Source: Labilibaculum filiforme (GTDB lineage Bacteria; Bacteroidota; Bacteroidia; Bacteroidales; Marinifilaceae). From it: DNA of 64,000 nt. Below the pieces are notes generated by a model. It searched no databases. It worked only from the letters and a program-made list of their open reading frames with translations, and was not told the DNA's origin. Every line of letters begins with the position of its first letter. Position 1 is the stretch's first letter. Location: the NCBI RefSeq assembly GCF_002843315.1, contig NZ_MVDD01000002.1, forward strand, positions 310,001 through 374,000, written 5' to 3'. Made by a program: the position numbers and the translations under genes. Shown here in pieces: positions 48,164-58,818 of this stretch.

Positions 48164-48198
48164 AAAGTTCCAATCGATTTTTAATCAATCAGAACTTT
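48164..48198 (-). terminator. Probable beta-mannan operon terminator
   Basis: AAAGTTC (48164-48170) pairs with GAACTTT (48192-48198) around a 21-nt loop. On the minus strand it is followed by TTTGTTTTTT-type sequence. It is 11 bp after the GH5 stop codon. Confidence 0.55.
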
Positions 48199-48209
48199 CA
48201 TCATTACAG

Positions 48210-49487
48210 CTATCTATTGTATTCTCTTATTATTCCCAAGGTGGAAGAATCGGTATCGTAAACTCCATACCAGCCTTGTAATTCGTGAGGAGGATCGCCC
48301 AAGAAAGTATCCCCTTGCAACCAGAATTCTCCCGGACGCGGTGGTCTGCCCTCTCCAGAATAGGACCAAAAATTCAATCCTCTCACAACTCCTTTGTTCT
48401 TGATAGATTCATCGACCTTACTAAATATATATTCAAAAAATTGATCCCGAGAAGTTGTGGTAGTATCAGGAGAAAATGAAGATGCATCGCGGGCAATACC
48501 AAATTCCTCCAAAACCATTGGTTTGTTGAGCTTTTCGGCTGCTTCCACATGTACATCCCAATAAGCATTTACCTTTTTCATTGCTTCTTGATAAATTGAA
48601 TCGCTTTGTCCGGGTTTGTACCAGCCCCAATTTTGCGCCCAAATGTGCATAGTTATGTAGTCAATGTTTGGATCATCATTATCAATCAGCACATTAACAC
48701 CAGAATTTACACTGGCCGTATTTCCTTCGGTTCCCAAACAGACCAAATGATTTTCATCCAAACTTTTAATGTAGGCAGAAGTTGCGCGTGTCCATTTTTG
48801 CAACTGCTCAGGCACATCGTATCCACGTGGTTCGTTCGCCAATTGCCAAGCCATAATAGTTGCATCCTCTTTATAGACTTTTCCATTTACCGAATTAATT
48901 CTTATGATGGTAGTTTTAATATGATTCCTCATCATCTGTTGCGCCGAATCGTTGCTATAAAACTGTTTGGAGTAATCGGTAAACTCTTGCCACGAGGTAG
49001 GAGGTTCCTGAGGATAGGGAACATCGCCCATACCTGCCCATTGCAGATACTGAGGAAATCCCCCACTCCAGGTCCAGAAATTTCCAAGCACCATAATCGC
49101 TTTCATCTCTCTTTTTCCCATTTCGGCAAGTAGGAAATCCAATCCCTGCCAAATATCTTCATTGTACACTCCTGGCGCAATTTGCAAAGCCGGATGAATG
49201 CAGTAGCGCATTGCCGAATCGGCTTCGCTGGCGGCCAATATGCGTAAATTGGTTATTCCCAATGCTTGCATCTGATCCAATTCCCGAATTAATCGTTCCC
49301 GATCTCCCGATTTGGGTGCACCCAGATTCATGCCCTGCCAGTAATTAGCTCCCTTATAATTGTAATCTTTTCCGTTTATCGTAAAAGTCATGGCTTCAAC
49401 CTTCACAAAATTGGTTTTGTTTTCTTGCTGGCAAGATGAAAATATAATGCTCGCAAAAAGAATTAGTAGTCCTAAAAATTTATTCAT
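48210..49487 (-). CDS. GH5 (GH5_7-like) endo-beta-1,4-mannanase, lipoprotein
   Basis: This 425-residue protein has a lipoprotein signal (FASIIFSSC, Cys19). The GH5 TIM barrel has YKGANYWQGMNLGAP (45-59), the acid/base Glu219 in AWQLANEPRG, HIWAQNWGWY and the nucleophile Glu328 in VLEEFG. These are the hallmarks of GH5_7 mannanases. It would cut beta-mannan at the cell surface or in the periplasm. It is the last gene of the mannan operon. Confidence 0.92.
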   Translation of the reverse strand: MNKFLGLLILFASIIFSSCQQENKTNFVKVEAMTFTINGKDYNYKGANYWQGMNLGAPKSGDRERLIRELDQMQALGITNLRILAASEADSAMRYCIHPALQIAPGVYNEDIWQGLDFLLAEMGKREMKAIMVLGNFWTWSGGFPQYLQWAGMGDVPYPQEPPTSWQEFTDYSKQFYSNDSAQQMMRNHIKTTIIRINSVNGKVYKEDATIMAWQLANEPRGYDVPEQLQKWTRATSAYIKSLDENHLVCLGTEGNTASVNSGVNVLIDNDDPNIDYITMHIWAQNWGWYKPGQSDSIYQEAMKKVNAYWDVHVEAAEKLNKPMVLEEFGIARDASSFSPDTTTTSRDQFFEYIFSKVDESIKNKGVVRGLNFWSYSGEGRPPRPGEFWLQGDTFLGDPPHELQGWYGVYDTDSSTLGIIREYNR

Positions 49488-49502
49488 TGTTCGGCTATTA
49501 AA

Positions 49503-49534
49503 AGCGACGATAAAAATGAATTCTCATCGTCGCT
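49503..49534 (-). other. Intra-operon hairpin between GH2 and GH5
   Basis: AGCGACGAT (49503-49511) and ATCGTCGCT (49526-49534) form a perfect 9-bp, GC-rich stem in a 14-nt loop. There is little T-run on the minus strand, so it may tune rather than end transcription. Confidence 0.5.
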
Positions 49535-49543
49535 ATGGATTTT

Positions 49544-52144
49544 TTATTCTGTAATTTGTTGCAAATGCATTAATTGTAAGGCACTTGGTTTTGGAATGTC
49601 TGATCCAGACAATTCAAGAGTTCTTTTCTCTCCCGGCAACAAATCAAAATAGTTATCGGAACATTTAAGGTCTGAATCTTTAAAGTTCAAATATAAATCA
49701 CGCACCAATTTATCGGTAGATACTTCGACAATATATTTGCCCTCATTTTCAACAATTTGCACCTCCACATTTGCTTTAGGCAATAGCAACTCTTTGGGCT
49801 TGGCAAAATAATATTTATTGTCTGCGATTAATTTACCATCAGTCTTCAACTCCATTTGCAATACAACAGCATTTTTATCGTAATCTCCAAGAAGCGTTTC
49901 AATACTCGAATCGTACAAAACACGACTTGCATTGGCTACTAAATCGACAGCTATTTCCTTTTCAAACAACAGCTTTCCTTCAAAATTGACCAAGCGAAGA
50001 CTTAGTTTTGCATTTTTACTTTCCAGTAAATCAGAAACTCCATATATTTTTAATTGTCCTTCGTTTGCAAAAGCAGACAATAAAACTGACTGATAGGCTT
50101 TACGAACCATATAATGCATGGCTTTCCATTTGTGATAATAATCGGTACTGCTCCAACTTGCTACCGGCCAACAATCGTTTATTTGCCAATACAAAGTTCC
50201 CATACAATACGGCATTGCTCGTCGGTGAGCTTCAATGGCTGCTTTAATTCCCCGTGCTTGCAACACATGACTCATGTATAAAAATTGCTCAAAATCGGCA
50301 GGTACTTTATAATCCCAGCTCATGTATTCTTTAATGCGCAAGTTTCCAATTCCACTGCGCTGATGCGATGCCATCACTTCCGATTCGATGTTGTAATCTT
50401 CTGGCAACGTATACTTCTTCACCGTTTCAAAATCAGGAAATGACTGAAAGCCATACTCACTCATGAAACGAGCTTTGTACTTGTCGAAATCCTCAAATGG
50501 GTGCAATCCGTGCCAAACGCCCCAATAGTGCATATCGCCGCTAGAGGTTTCGTATCCGGCATGCTTTTCCACCGCAAAACCTGCTTGTGGCGACGATGGC
50601 CAATAAGCATCCCCATCGGTATATTTACTCACTGCATCGGGTAAAATTCCATGAAAAATATCCATATAGGCTTTCTGAATTTCTTCTCTCTGTTCTTCGG
50701 TATACAGCTCTTTCCAACCCCAACCATCTTTCGAGAAGTAGCTCCAAGCGGTATTCATTTCGTTATTTCCACACCATAATGCAATAGAAGGATGATTACG
50801 CAAACGAATCACATTATCTTTGGCCTCCTCTTTTATGGAGTTCAACATTTTTTCGTTTCCCGGATACATGGAACAAGCAAACATAAAATCCTGCCAAACC
50901 AGAATCCCGTTTTTATCACATAAATCATAAAAAATATCATTCTCGTAGATACCACCACCCCACACTCGAAGCATGTTCATATTGGCATCTTTTGCATCGG
51001 CAATTACTTTTTCGTAATCCGCTTGGCTTACTCGTGGTAAAAAATTATCGTTTGGAATGTAATTAGCTCCTTTGGCAAATACAGCCACACCATTCAATTC
51101 AAAATAAAACGATTCTCCGGCCTCGTCTTTTTCACGAATCAATTTCAAGCTTCGCAATCCGGTTGAGAACTCATAATTGGTAACAATTTCGTTGTCTTTT
51201 ATCACCTTAGCTTCAAACTGATACAAATTTGGTGCTCCCAAACCATTCGACCACCACAATTTTGGGTTTGTGATGGTAAAAGGAATCGAAATTAGAGTAC
51301 TTCCTTTTTCAACATCTACCTGCTTACTCAACATTACTTTTCCGGTCGATTTATCGGTCAACAGCACCTCTCCCGAAAAAGCCTCATTTGCTTCCAAACT
51401 AAAATCAGCAAGCAATTGCGCTTCCTCTTTCTTTACGGATGTTTGTTGAATAAAAACATCTTTAATGCGAAGCGCATCCCAAATTTTCAGATTGATTGGT
51501 CGCCAAACCCCCGAAGTTACAAATCGTGGCCCCCAATCCCAACCGTAATGATAACCAGCTTTACGTGTAAAAACAGATACTTTTTGATCGCCCAAGCCGC
51601 CATTTTCTGATTGATCATTATTTGCAGGATAGACATAAGGTGATGCCTTCAGCAATTCCAATCCCTTTGCAATCGGAGAATGAAAATAAATTCTAACCTG
51701 ATTCTCTCCTACTTTTGCTACATTTTTGATATCAATTTCCCACTCTCGAAACATGTTATCGGCTTGCAAAAACAAACTATCGTTCACATACACATCGGCA
51801 TAGGTATCCAAACCTTTAAAATCCAAAATTAGGTTTTGCTTTTCGATTTCCTTTTCGGATAATTGAAATACCGTGGTATATTCCCAATCTTCCTTATCAA
51901 TCCATTGCTGACTCTTTTCATTGATTCGATAAAATGGATCTTCTATTTGCTTATTGACCAATAAATCGGTGTGAATCGTTCCTGGTACCGTTGCGGTTCC
52001 CGAAACAGATCCATTCACCTGTCGGTAAGTCCAATTTGAATTCAATTCCCTCGTTTCCATATTTTGGATTTCTTTAGGTTGACATGAGGATAGAAAAGTT
52101 GTGGCAACTATCCAAAAAGTTAAATAATACAGGTAGTTTTTCAT
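49544..52144 (-). CDS. GH2 beta-mannosidase, lipoprotein
   Basis: This 866-residue protein has a lipoprotein signal (FLSSC, Cys21). Sugar-binding, Ig-like and TIM-barrel domains are in GH2 order, with HYGWDWGPRFVTSGVWRP (199-216), the beta-mannosidase-specific segment. The acid/base is Glu462 (WCGNNEMN) and the nucleophile Glu563 (FMSEYGFQS). The same acid/base number is reported for Bacteroides thetaiotaomicron BtMan2A. It releases mannose from mannooligosaccharide ends. Confidence 0.94.
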   Translation of the reverse strand: MKNYLYYLTFWIVATTFLSSCQPKEIQNMETRELNSNWTYRQVNGSVSGTATVPGTIHTDLLVNKQIEDPFYRINEKSQQWIDKEDWEYTTVFQLSEKEIEKQNLILDFKGLDTYADVYVNDSLFLQADNMFREWEIDIKNVAKVGENQVRIYFHSPIAKGLELLKASPYVYPANNDQSENGGLGDQKVSVFTRKAGYHYGWDWGPRFVTSGVWRPINLKIWDALRIKDVFIQQTSVKKEEAQLLADFSLEANEAFSGEVLLTDKSTGKVMLSKQVDVEKGSTLISIPFTITNPKLWWSNGLGAPNLYQFEAKVIKDNEIVTNYEFSTGLRSLKLIREKDEAGESFYFELNGVAVFAKGANYIPNDNFLPRVSQADYEKVIADAKDANMNMLRVWGGGIYENDIFYDLCDKNGILVWQDFMFACSMYPGNEKMLNSIKEEAKDNVIRLRNHPSIALWCGNNEMNTAWSYFSKDGWGWKELYTEEQREEIQKAYMDIFHGILPDAVSKYTDGDAYWPSSPQAGFAVEKHAGYETSSGDMHYWGVWHGLHPFEDFDKYKARFMSEYGFQSFPDFETVKKYTLPEDYNIESEVMASHQRSGIGNLRIKEYMSWDYKVPADFEQFLYMSHVLQARGIKAAIEAHRRAMPYCMGTLYWQINDCWPVASWSSTDYYHKWKAMHYMVRKAYQSVLLSAFANEGQLKIYGVSDLLESKNAKLSLRLVNFEGKLLFEKEIAVDLVANASRVLYDSSIETLLGDYDKNAVVLQMELKTDGKLIADNKYYFAKPKELLLPKANVEVQIVENEGKYIVEVSTDKLVRDLYLNFKDSDLKCSDNYFDLLPGEKRTLELSGSDIPKPSALQLMHLQQITE

Positions 52145-52336
52145 TCTAGTTCATTTAATTTCAGATACAAGTATCAAGAATTCTATAATCTGATTTTATT
52201 CTCGTTTAATATTCTTAGCATTTCAATATGATGATAAATCGATTTTCCTTTTTGCCCTTTCGCTTCAATAATTGGCATTCGTTCGGCACGTTTTAAGTTC
52301 TCGGGAACTATTTAACATCATACAAACCTATTGAGC

Positions 52337-54106
52337 TCAATTTTTAATTAAATGAATTTCTTTCAATTCAATCGTTTTTTTACCGGAAATATCTAATGCC
52401 TGAATAGTAAGATTGTATTTCCCTTCTTTTAAATTCACATTTCCCACATCTAGTTTACCCCAATCCGTTTCTGGTGCTTCCTGCTCTCTCTTCACTCTAT
52501 CGTAATCTTTTAATTCACTATGAATAAATGCTTTGTCTACTTTAAAAACAACATGCTCATCTCCAATTGTGATTTTTAATTTAGTGCCAACATCCTCATC
52601 TGCAAGAGCATAATATATCTCCAATTTATAATTCGCTTCTTCAACAACATCTATTTGCCACTGTGCATAAGCGTCGGTTTTGGTCCAGAAGTCAATCCAA
52701 TCATGCGCCCAACCATATAAACTATGATAGGCAATTCCCGTTTGTCTTCTGTCTTTTCGAAACTCAAAAGGAGGAAACAGGTTTGCTTCATGAGCTGGAA
52801 GTTTACAAATAGGATATTCCTTATAACCTACTGGAATAGCCTTACTTTCCTGCTTCCCTACCTGTAAATCATCATACCATTTTTTATAGTCAGCTTGCAA
52901 AGAGTCAAACAATTCGGCATGTTGACTCCGAATGTCTTTTAATTGCTCAGGATCTTTCTGAATATCGAAAAGCTCCTCATCAATCATTAAATAAGGATCT
53001 GAAAGAACTCGCTTTCTACCCGACCATTCTCCATATAATTTTCTTTTTTCCAGTTGTGCTTCCTCTTTTAATAAGCTCGCAAAACTTAGCCCATCCAAAG
53101 GCTTTTCAAATTCATATTGCTTGCCTATTAGGTCTAACAAAGTGGGCAATAAATCGATATGTGCCAAAGGAGTAGAAATGGTTTTCCCGACAATAGTTTT
53201 CCCTTTCCAACTGATGATGAAAGGAACTCTTACACCTCCTTCATCTTCCATTCCCTTGCGACCTTTTAAACCTTTATTAAACCGAAAATTTAAAGGCCCG
53301 TTATCCGACAAAAAGACAATAATGGTATTCTCTTTTAAATCCTGTTCCTCCAGTTGCTTTAGCAAACGGCCAACATTATCATCTAAATTCTCGCACATGC
53401 CGTAAATACAAGCATTAAAATCATCCAATCCCTTTTCTTTGTACTTATTAAAATACTTATCGGGAACTTGCAAAGGTGTGTGTGGAGTTTGGTAAGGAAG
53501 ATAACAAAAGAAGGGTTTACCTTCCTCCTTACTTTCTGATATAAAACGAATTGCCTCATCGGTTAACACATCCGGCAAATATCCTTTTGTTTGAAAATCC
53601 TTTCCATTTTTCTCGATGGTGGTATCGAAATAATTACTCCAGTGTCCTGATGTGAAACCAACAAATTCATCAAAACCTCTGCCTAATGGATGATAAGGAT
53701 AATGCGCTCCATTGTGCCATTTTCCAAATATTCCTGTGGTATAATCAAAGGACTTCAAAATAGTCGCCATGGTAGTTTCATCCAAACGCATGTCTTCTCT
53801 GCCCCGAGTTACACCGCTAACACCAGTTTTTTGATGATACCTTCCAGTTAGCAAACTCGCTCGAGTTGGTGCACAAACCGGACTCACATAAAAATGATTG
53901 GCAAATACTCCTTCCTTTGCCAAGCCATCTAAAACTGGTGTTTCCAAATAAGGATTCTCGGTTAAGGACAAATCGCCATAAGCTTGATCGTCAGCAACAA
54001 TCAGTAAAATATTAGGTAGTTTTTGTGCTTTCTTCTTTTGATTCTGACAAGACGAAAAACCTATAATCAAAACAAAAAAGCTAGTAATTACTTGATTTAT
54101 TCTCAT
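52337..54106 (-). CDS. Cys-type sulfatase with C-terminal beta-module, lipoprotein
   Basis: This 589-residue protein has a lipoprotein signal (FSSC, Cys20). The sulfatase motif C-A-P-T-R (Cys78-Arg82, within SPVCAPTRASLLTGR) is the formylglycine site, and the metal ligands Asp39-Asp40 (IVADDQAYGD) and FLSDNGP are present. It is S1-like. A C-terminal ~110-residue module (YKLEIYYALADEDVGTKLKI) resembles a carbohydrate-binding beta-sandwich. A formylglycine-generating enzyme is needed from elsewhere. In this operon it suggests a sulfated mannan or galactomannan; the substrate is inferred. Confidence 0.9.
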   Translation of the reverse strand: MRINQVITSFFVLIIGFSSCQNQKKKAQKLPNILLIVADDQAYGDLSLTENPYLETPVLDGLAKEGVFANHFYVSPVCAPTRASLLTGRYHQKTGVSGVTRGREDMRLDETTMATILKSFDYTTGIFGKWHNGAHYPYHPLGRGFDEFVGFTSGHWSNYFDTTIEKNGKDFQTKGYLPDVLTDEAIRFISESKEEGKPFFCYLPYQTPHTPLQVPDKYFNKYKEKGLDDFNACIYGMCENLDDNVGRLLKQLEEQDLKENTIIVFLSDNGPLNFRFNKGLKGRKGMEDEGGVRVPFIISWKGKTIVGKTISTPLAHIDLLPTLLDLIGKQYEFEKPLDGLSFASLLKEEAQLEKRKLYGEWSGRKRVLSDPYLMIDEELFDIQKDPEQLKDIRSQHAELFDSLQADYKKWYDDLQVGKQESKAIPVGYKEYPICKLPAHEANLFPPFEFRKDRRQTGIAYHSLYGWAHDWIDFWTKTDAYAQWQIDVVEEANYKLEIYYALADEDVGTKLKITIGDEHVVFKVDKAFIHSELKDYDRVKREQEAPETDWGKLDVGNVNLKEGKYNLTIQALDISGKKTIELKEIHLIKN

Positions 54107-54115
54107 GATATTCCG

Positions 54116-56083
54116 CTACAAATTTGCTTGAAAAGGACTTGCTGGTAATTCTGCTGAATTAATTAAATTACAATCTGGATTCGAGCTCCAAGCATACCGT
54201 ACAAAAACAGGTTGAATCACTTGATCTGAACTTAGAACTATATTATTTCCATCAATTTTTGCTTTTGCCCAATGGTAAACTCCATCTTTTCCTGCAATTG
54301 CAAAACCAGTTACCTCTCGTTGGTCTGAAGTCTTTAAGCCTTGATAGCAATGATCAAATTCAACGACCAAAGATGATTCTTTTAGCTGCATCGACTTGTA
54401 GCTTGGTCCGCAATACGGAATGTTCTCTGCATACACTTTATTTCGTGCCCACAAAGCCAATCTTTTTCCAACATCCTGCTTGTTGCCAGGATGAATATTA
54501 TCGGCATCGCCAATATCAACAGCTACCGCCATTCCTGTATTTTTCAATTGCAATGTATTTCGTTGTGCTTCACGCAATTCCGACCAAGAATCCTCAACCG
54601 GTTGTTCATTTCGTTTTAAATAAGTGGCTAATTGTACAAAAAGAAAAGGAAACTCATCTGCGCCCCATTGTGTTCTCCAATCGCTAATCATAGCAGGAAA
54701 CAATTCTTTGTACTGTTCTGCTCTACCCACATTACTTTCCCCCTGATACCAGATTACGCCCTTAAACGCATAGGGAATTAATGGGTTGATCATTGCATTG
54801 TACAAAACAGATGGCTGATTGGGTTCGTTGGGCTGAACGGGCCTTGTTTTCACATCACGCATATCGTAACCGACCTTCACTTTCCACTGATTTGCCAATT
54901 CAATGCGAACACCATCCTCAGAAGTCAATGCAAAATGAGAAGCTTCACCCATAAAACCACCAGCACCTCTCCAATCAGTTAATCGAACAGCTATTGTATT
55001 TTTTCCAGCTTTCACCAAGCCTTTCGGCAAGGAATAAATACGAGGTACATCCCACTCGGCACTCTCGCCTACTTTTACACCATTCAACCAAGTCTCATCC
55101 GAATCATCGGGAGCTGCAATGTGCAGGCTATTTATTTTTTGAGCATTCTCTTTGGTAACTTCAAGCGTTTTCCGAAACCAAATGGCTCCATCCACAGATC
55201 CAATTTTAGTGCTCTCAATCATACCAGGTAGATTCATCTCCATCCAATCCGAATCATCCAGATCAAGAACCGAATAAAGCGTATCCTTTCCCTCAATTCC
55301 CTTATCCAACTGTGCTGTCTCTATGAATAGTGCTTCTAAATCTTTCTGATACTTCTTCTCAAGTTCTTTCTTGTCAGTTGGCAATTTCTCAATTGCTATG
55401 GCACTTTCTTTAAAATCGGCAAGTGTTTTTAATGTTTCTCCGCTGGTCCATGCTTCGGCAACGGTTCCTCCCCAAGCTGTTTGAATCAAACCAATTGGCA
55501 TGTTTAGCGAATTGGACAAATTGCGACCAAAAAAATAAGCTACAGCAGAAAAATCGGCAACAGCTTGTGACGTACATACTTTCCAGCCTGTAGAAGTCAT
55601 TTCTTGCAAAGGATGAAAGGATGTATTTCGTTCTACCACAAAAAGGTGAATATTAGAATCATTTGCCTCTGCAACTTCTTTTTCAGCATTATTCACATGA
55701 GCCCAATTACTTAGCATTGGCATTTCCATATTCGATTGTCCAGAACAAATCCAAACCTCTCCAACATAAACATCATTGAAAACAAGCTGCATACTTTCTG
55801 TCTTGATAATCAGTTCATCAGGACCGCCATAAACTTCAGGTTTCAAGTTCACTTGCCATTTGCCTTCACTATCAGCAAGAGCTGTAGCAGTCTGAGATCG
55901 AAATGTAATGCTGATTTTTGCATTCGGGTCTGTCTTTCCGAAAACCGGAATGCTCTTGTCTCGTTGCAAAACCATTCCATCTCCAAATAAGGGTGAGATA
56001 CTTATTTCTTGAGCCTGTGAAATAATTTCTGTGCACAGAAATGCACAGAAAAGAATCCATTTTATATAATTTATTTTTCGCAT
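54116..56083 (-). CDS. Sialate-O-acetylesterase-like SGNH esterase
   Basis: This 655-residue protein has a signal peptide (about 1-24). Residues 28-100 form an Ig-like domain (PLFGDGMVLQRDK), then the SGNH core with Ser117 in CSGQSNMEMP, VIWYQGESNVGRAEQY and the Asp/His pair in DADNIHPGNKQD. A jelly-roll domain (about 270-390; WFRKTLEV, WRGAGGFMGE) is inserted, as in family members. The family name is sialate O-acetylesterase, but in polysaccharide loci such enzymes de-acetylate plant or algal glycans. Here removal of acetyl groups from mannan is most likely. It is 9 bp after the sulfatase start side in the same operon. Confidence 0.88.
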   Translation of the reverse strand: MRKINYIKWILFCAFLCTEIISQAQEISISPLFGDGMVLQRDKSIPVFGKTDPNAKISITFRSQTATALADSEGKWQVNLKPEVYGGPDELIIKTESMQLVFNDVYVGEVWICSGQSNMEMPMLSNWAHVNNAEKEVAEANDSNIHLFVVERNTSFHPLQEMTSTGWKVCTSQAVADFSAVAYFFGRNLSNSLNMPIGLIQTAWGGTVAEAWTSGETLKTLADFKESAIAIEKLPTDKKELEKKYQKDLEALFIETAQLDKGIEGKDTLYSVLDLDDSDWMEMNLPGMIESTKIGSVDGAIWFRKTLEVTKENAQKINSLHIAAPDDSDETWLNGVKVGESAEWDVPRIYSLPKGLVKAGKNTIAVRLTDWRGAGGFMGEASHFALTSEDGVRIELANQWKVKVGYDMRDVKTRPVQPNEPNQPSVLYNAMINPLIPYAFKGVIWYQGESNVGRAEQYKELFPAMISDWRTQWGADEFPFLFVQLATYLKRNEQPVEDSWSELREAQRNTLQLKNTGMAVAVDIGDADNIHPGNKQDVGKRLALWARNKVYAENIPYCGPSYKSMQLKESSLVVEFDHCYQGLKTSDQREVTGFAIAGKDGVYHWAKAKIDGNNIVLSSDQVIQPVFVRYAWSSNPDCNLINSAELPASPFQANL

Positions 56084-56131
56084 AAGAATAATTTTGTAGC
56101 TATTTACAAATCAGTTTTTTATACTCGAAAG

Positions 56132-57505
56132 TTATTTTCGCTTCTCTTTTAACTCTTTAATAATTTGTTCCATATACTTATCGTTCAGTTTATAAATCAA
56201 CAAGAATAAAGCAGACAAAGCAGCTCCAATTGCAGGATAAACACTAATCATCATTCGAATTCCTTTTAGTGATTCGAAAGATTGTTCAGCATTGGCTTCG
56301 AAACCGTAGGCAGCCAACAACCATCCTGTAACAGCTCCACCTAGTGTCCAACCCATTTTTTGTGACATGGAGGAAGATGAAAATACCAATCCTGTAGCTC
56401 GGCGTCCGGTTTTCCATTCCGAATAATCAGCAATATCGGCATACATCGACCAAATTAATGGCAATACAATACCTGCTGTAATTCCGATAAAGATATTTAG
56501 CAGAAAGATGAGACCTATTTGTTCTGCTTGTAACCAGTAAAGAGCAACACTTAAAAAAGAAGCTAAAACCATGGCTCCAATAAATGTTTTCTTCTTTCCA
56601 ATTCTTGCAGAAACAGGCTTGGCTAACAAAACACCAATCATATTGGTAGCCAGCCAAATGGTCATGTAGGCACCCGCTAACTTATCCCACTTCATTTCTC
56701 CAATTAAAGGTATGCTTTGATCCTTAATAAAATACTTAAAGTAGTACATGATACTTCCATCTCGTAAAGAATTGAAGATCAGCACAGCAATGCCAGCGCC
56801 AAGCATGATAAACCACTGTGCATTTTTCCCCAAATCTTTAACATCTTTCCAAATTGAGGTTTTCTCTGACAAAGGCTTAACTCTCTCTTTAGTCCACAAA
56901 TAAGTCATGATGAAAAAGAAAGCAGCAACAACAGCATAAATGGCTACCGAATATTGGTAACTACCAGCCTCACTAGAACCTATTTCCCTGAAATAATCCA
57001 ACAAGTACGGAATAGAGGCCGTCATGAAAATTCCACCAGAATAGGCTCCTATAAAACGAAAGGAAGCCAATGAAGTTCTTTCCTCCGAATTATCGGTCAT
57101 CACTCCCATTAAGGAAGAATAAGGAACATTAATTGCCGTGTAAACCATCATCATTAAGGTGTAAGTTACATAGGCGTAAATCAATTTCCCAGACGGACCA
57201 AATTCAGGAGTAGAGAAAGTTAAAACCCCAATAATCCCAAACGGAATGGCCACCCACAAAAGATAGGGTCTAAACTTCCCTTTTGATGTGCGGGTACGAT
57301 CCGAAATAATCCCCATAATAGGATCATTTAAACCATCCCATAATCGGGTTAATAACAACATCGTTCCTACTGAAGCAGGAGATAATTCAACCACATCAGT
57401 ATAATAAATCATAAGGAACATAGAGAATATCTTCCAAAACATGGAAGATGCAAAGTCTCCAAAACTATATCCTATTTTTTCTTTTAAACAGATTTTATGA
57501 TCCAT
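56132..57505 (-). CDS. GPH-family sugar:cation symporter (MFS)
   Basis: This 457-residue protein has about twelve membrane helices. The N-terminal segment IGYSFGDFASSMFWKIFSMF and the loop RLWDGLNDPIMGIISDRT match the glycoside-pentoside-hexuronide (MelB-like) signature, including the conserved Asp of the cation site. It would import mannobiose or other released oligosaccharides across the inner membrane, coupled to H+ or Na+. It sits between the esterase and the alpha-galactosidase, as does the transporter in known mannobiose-epimerase loci. Confidence 0.92.
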   Translation of the reverse strand: MDHKICLKEKIGYSFGDFASSMFWKIFSMFLMIYYTDVVELSPASVGTMLLLTRLWDGLNDPIMGIISDRTRTSKGKFRPYLLWVAIPFGIIGVLTFSTPEFGPSGKLIYAYVTYTLMMMVYTAINVPYSSLMGVMTDNSEERTSLASFRFIGAYSGGIFMTASIPYLLDYFREIGSSEAGSYQYSVAIYAVVAAFFFIMTYLWTKERVKPLSEKTSIWKDVKDLGKNAQWFIMLGAGIAVLIFNSLRDGSIMYYFKYFIKDQSIPLIGEMKWDKLAGAYMTIWLATNMIGVLLAKPVSARIGKKKTFIGAMVLASFLSVALYWLQAEQIGLIFLLNIFIGITAGIVLPLIWSMYADIADYSEWKTGRRATGLVFSSSSMSQKMGWTLGGAVTGWLLAAYGFEANAEQSFESLKGIRMMISVYPAIGAALSALFLLIYKLNDKYMEQIIKELKEKRK

Positions 57506-57601
57506 TCTATTTGCTTTAAATGGAGATTTGAAAATAGATACTCCAAATAGATTTATACTTGCAAAAACTGTTCAACACAGCTTCCCGTTCGCTTATTTTT
57601 A

Positions 57602-58813
57602 TTATTTCTGAGGACTTAATTTCAGCAATAAAACGTCGTGCTCTTTAATTTTTGATACAAGATTTGTATTGGTTAACCCAATATTTTTTGATGCATAAAG
57701 ATCGTATATGGAGTAACTTTTATATTTCTTTTCCAATTCTTTATGAGTTAACTGATCGTTTATTGGATGTTTCCACCAATCAAAAGAAAGTTGTAATTCC
57801 TCATTGCTCCTATTAACAAAAGCCACAGCCCATTCTTCATTGTCCAGAGGTTTTACCCAGATCTCCAGTTCAGGACTTTTCAAATGACAATAAGCTTGAA
57901 CACCCAAAACATCTTGATTGACTGCAATTACGTTCTTATTCACCAATGTTTTCAGGGTTTCTTTTGACATCGTGCGAAGGTCGTTTCCTAAAATAAGAGG
58001 TGAAGTTAATAAACTCCACATGGCAAAATGCACACGATCTTCCGAATCTGTCATACCATTTCCAACCTCCATCATATCCAAATCGTTCCAATGACCAGGA
58101 CCAGCATATTTGCGAAGATCTTTATGAAGATTGATAATTGGCCAAATACCACGCGATGACCAGTTTCCATGACTAACTTCACAATCCCAGCAATTAATAA
58201 TATCGCCGGTTACTCTCCACATGTGACCAACATCCTTTGCCCATTTCCAGGGTTCGTTGTCGCCCCACTCACAAATGCTGAAGACAATTGGCTGTTTGCA
58301 TGCATACAAGGCATCTCTCATGGTTTCATAAGCTCCTTTGGCATTTAGATTTTCGGAATTGCACCAGTCATATTTAAGGAAATCGATTCCCCATTCAGCA
58401 AAAAGTTTTGCATCCTGATATTCAAAACCACGACTCCCGGGATAACCTGCACAGGTTTGATTTCCTGCACATTCATACAAACCAAATTTCAAACCTTTTG
58501 AATGCACATAATCTACAAGTGATTTTATTCCTCCGGGAAATTTCTTTGGATCAGGAACCAGATTATTATTTTCATCCCTTTCCTTTGCCATCCAACCGTC
58601 ATCCAAAACAATGTACTTGTATCCAGCATCTTTTAGCCCTAATTCAACAAAAGCATCTGCAGTTTGCATCACCAACTGCTCATTAATATCTGTACCAAAA
58701 GTATTCCAACTATTCCAACCCATGGGAGGAGTTAAAGCTAAATTTTCTACTTTCTGAGCATTCACACAAATACTCAATGCAATTAATAAACTAAATAAAA
58801 CTAATTTTCTCAT
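57602..58813 (-). CDS. GH27 alpha-galactosidase, secreted
   Basis: This 403-residue protein has a signal peptide (about 1-20). GH27 marks are TPPMGWNSWNTFG (28-40), VLDDGWM (69-75), the nucleophile Asp149 in LKYDWCN and the acid/base Asp244 in GHWNDLDMM. A C-terminal beta-sandwich follows. It removes alpha-1,6-galactose branches from galactomannan, which lets the mannanases and mannosidase act. Confidence 0.95.
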   Translation of the reverse strand: MRKLVLFSLLIALSICVNAQKVENLALTPPMGWNSWNTFGTDINEQLVMQTADAFVELGLKDAGYKYIVLDDGWMAKERDENNNLVPDPKKFPGGIKSLVDYVHSKGLKFGLYECAGNQTCAGYPGSRGFEYQDAKLFAEWGIDFLKYDWCNSENLNAKGAYETMRDALYACKQPIVFSICEWGDNEPWKWAKDVGHMWRVTGDIINCWDCEVSHGNWSSRGIWPIINLHKDLRKYAGPGHWNDLDMMEVGNGMTDSEDRVHFAMWSLLTSPLILGNDLRTMSKETLKTLVNKNVIAVNQDVLGVQAYCHLKSPELEIWVKPLDNEEWAVAFVNRSNEELQLSFDWWKHPINDQLTHKELEKKYKSYSIYDLYASKNIGLTNTNLVSKIKEHDVLLLKLSPQK

Positions 58814-58818
58814 TCTGA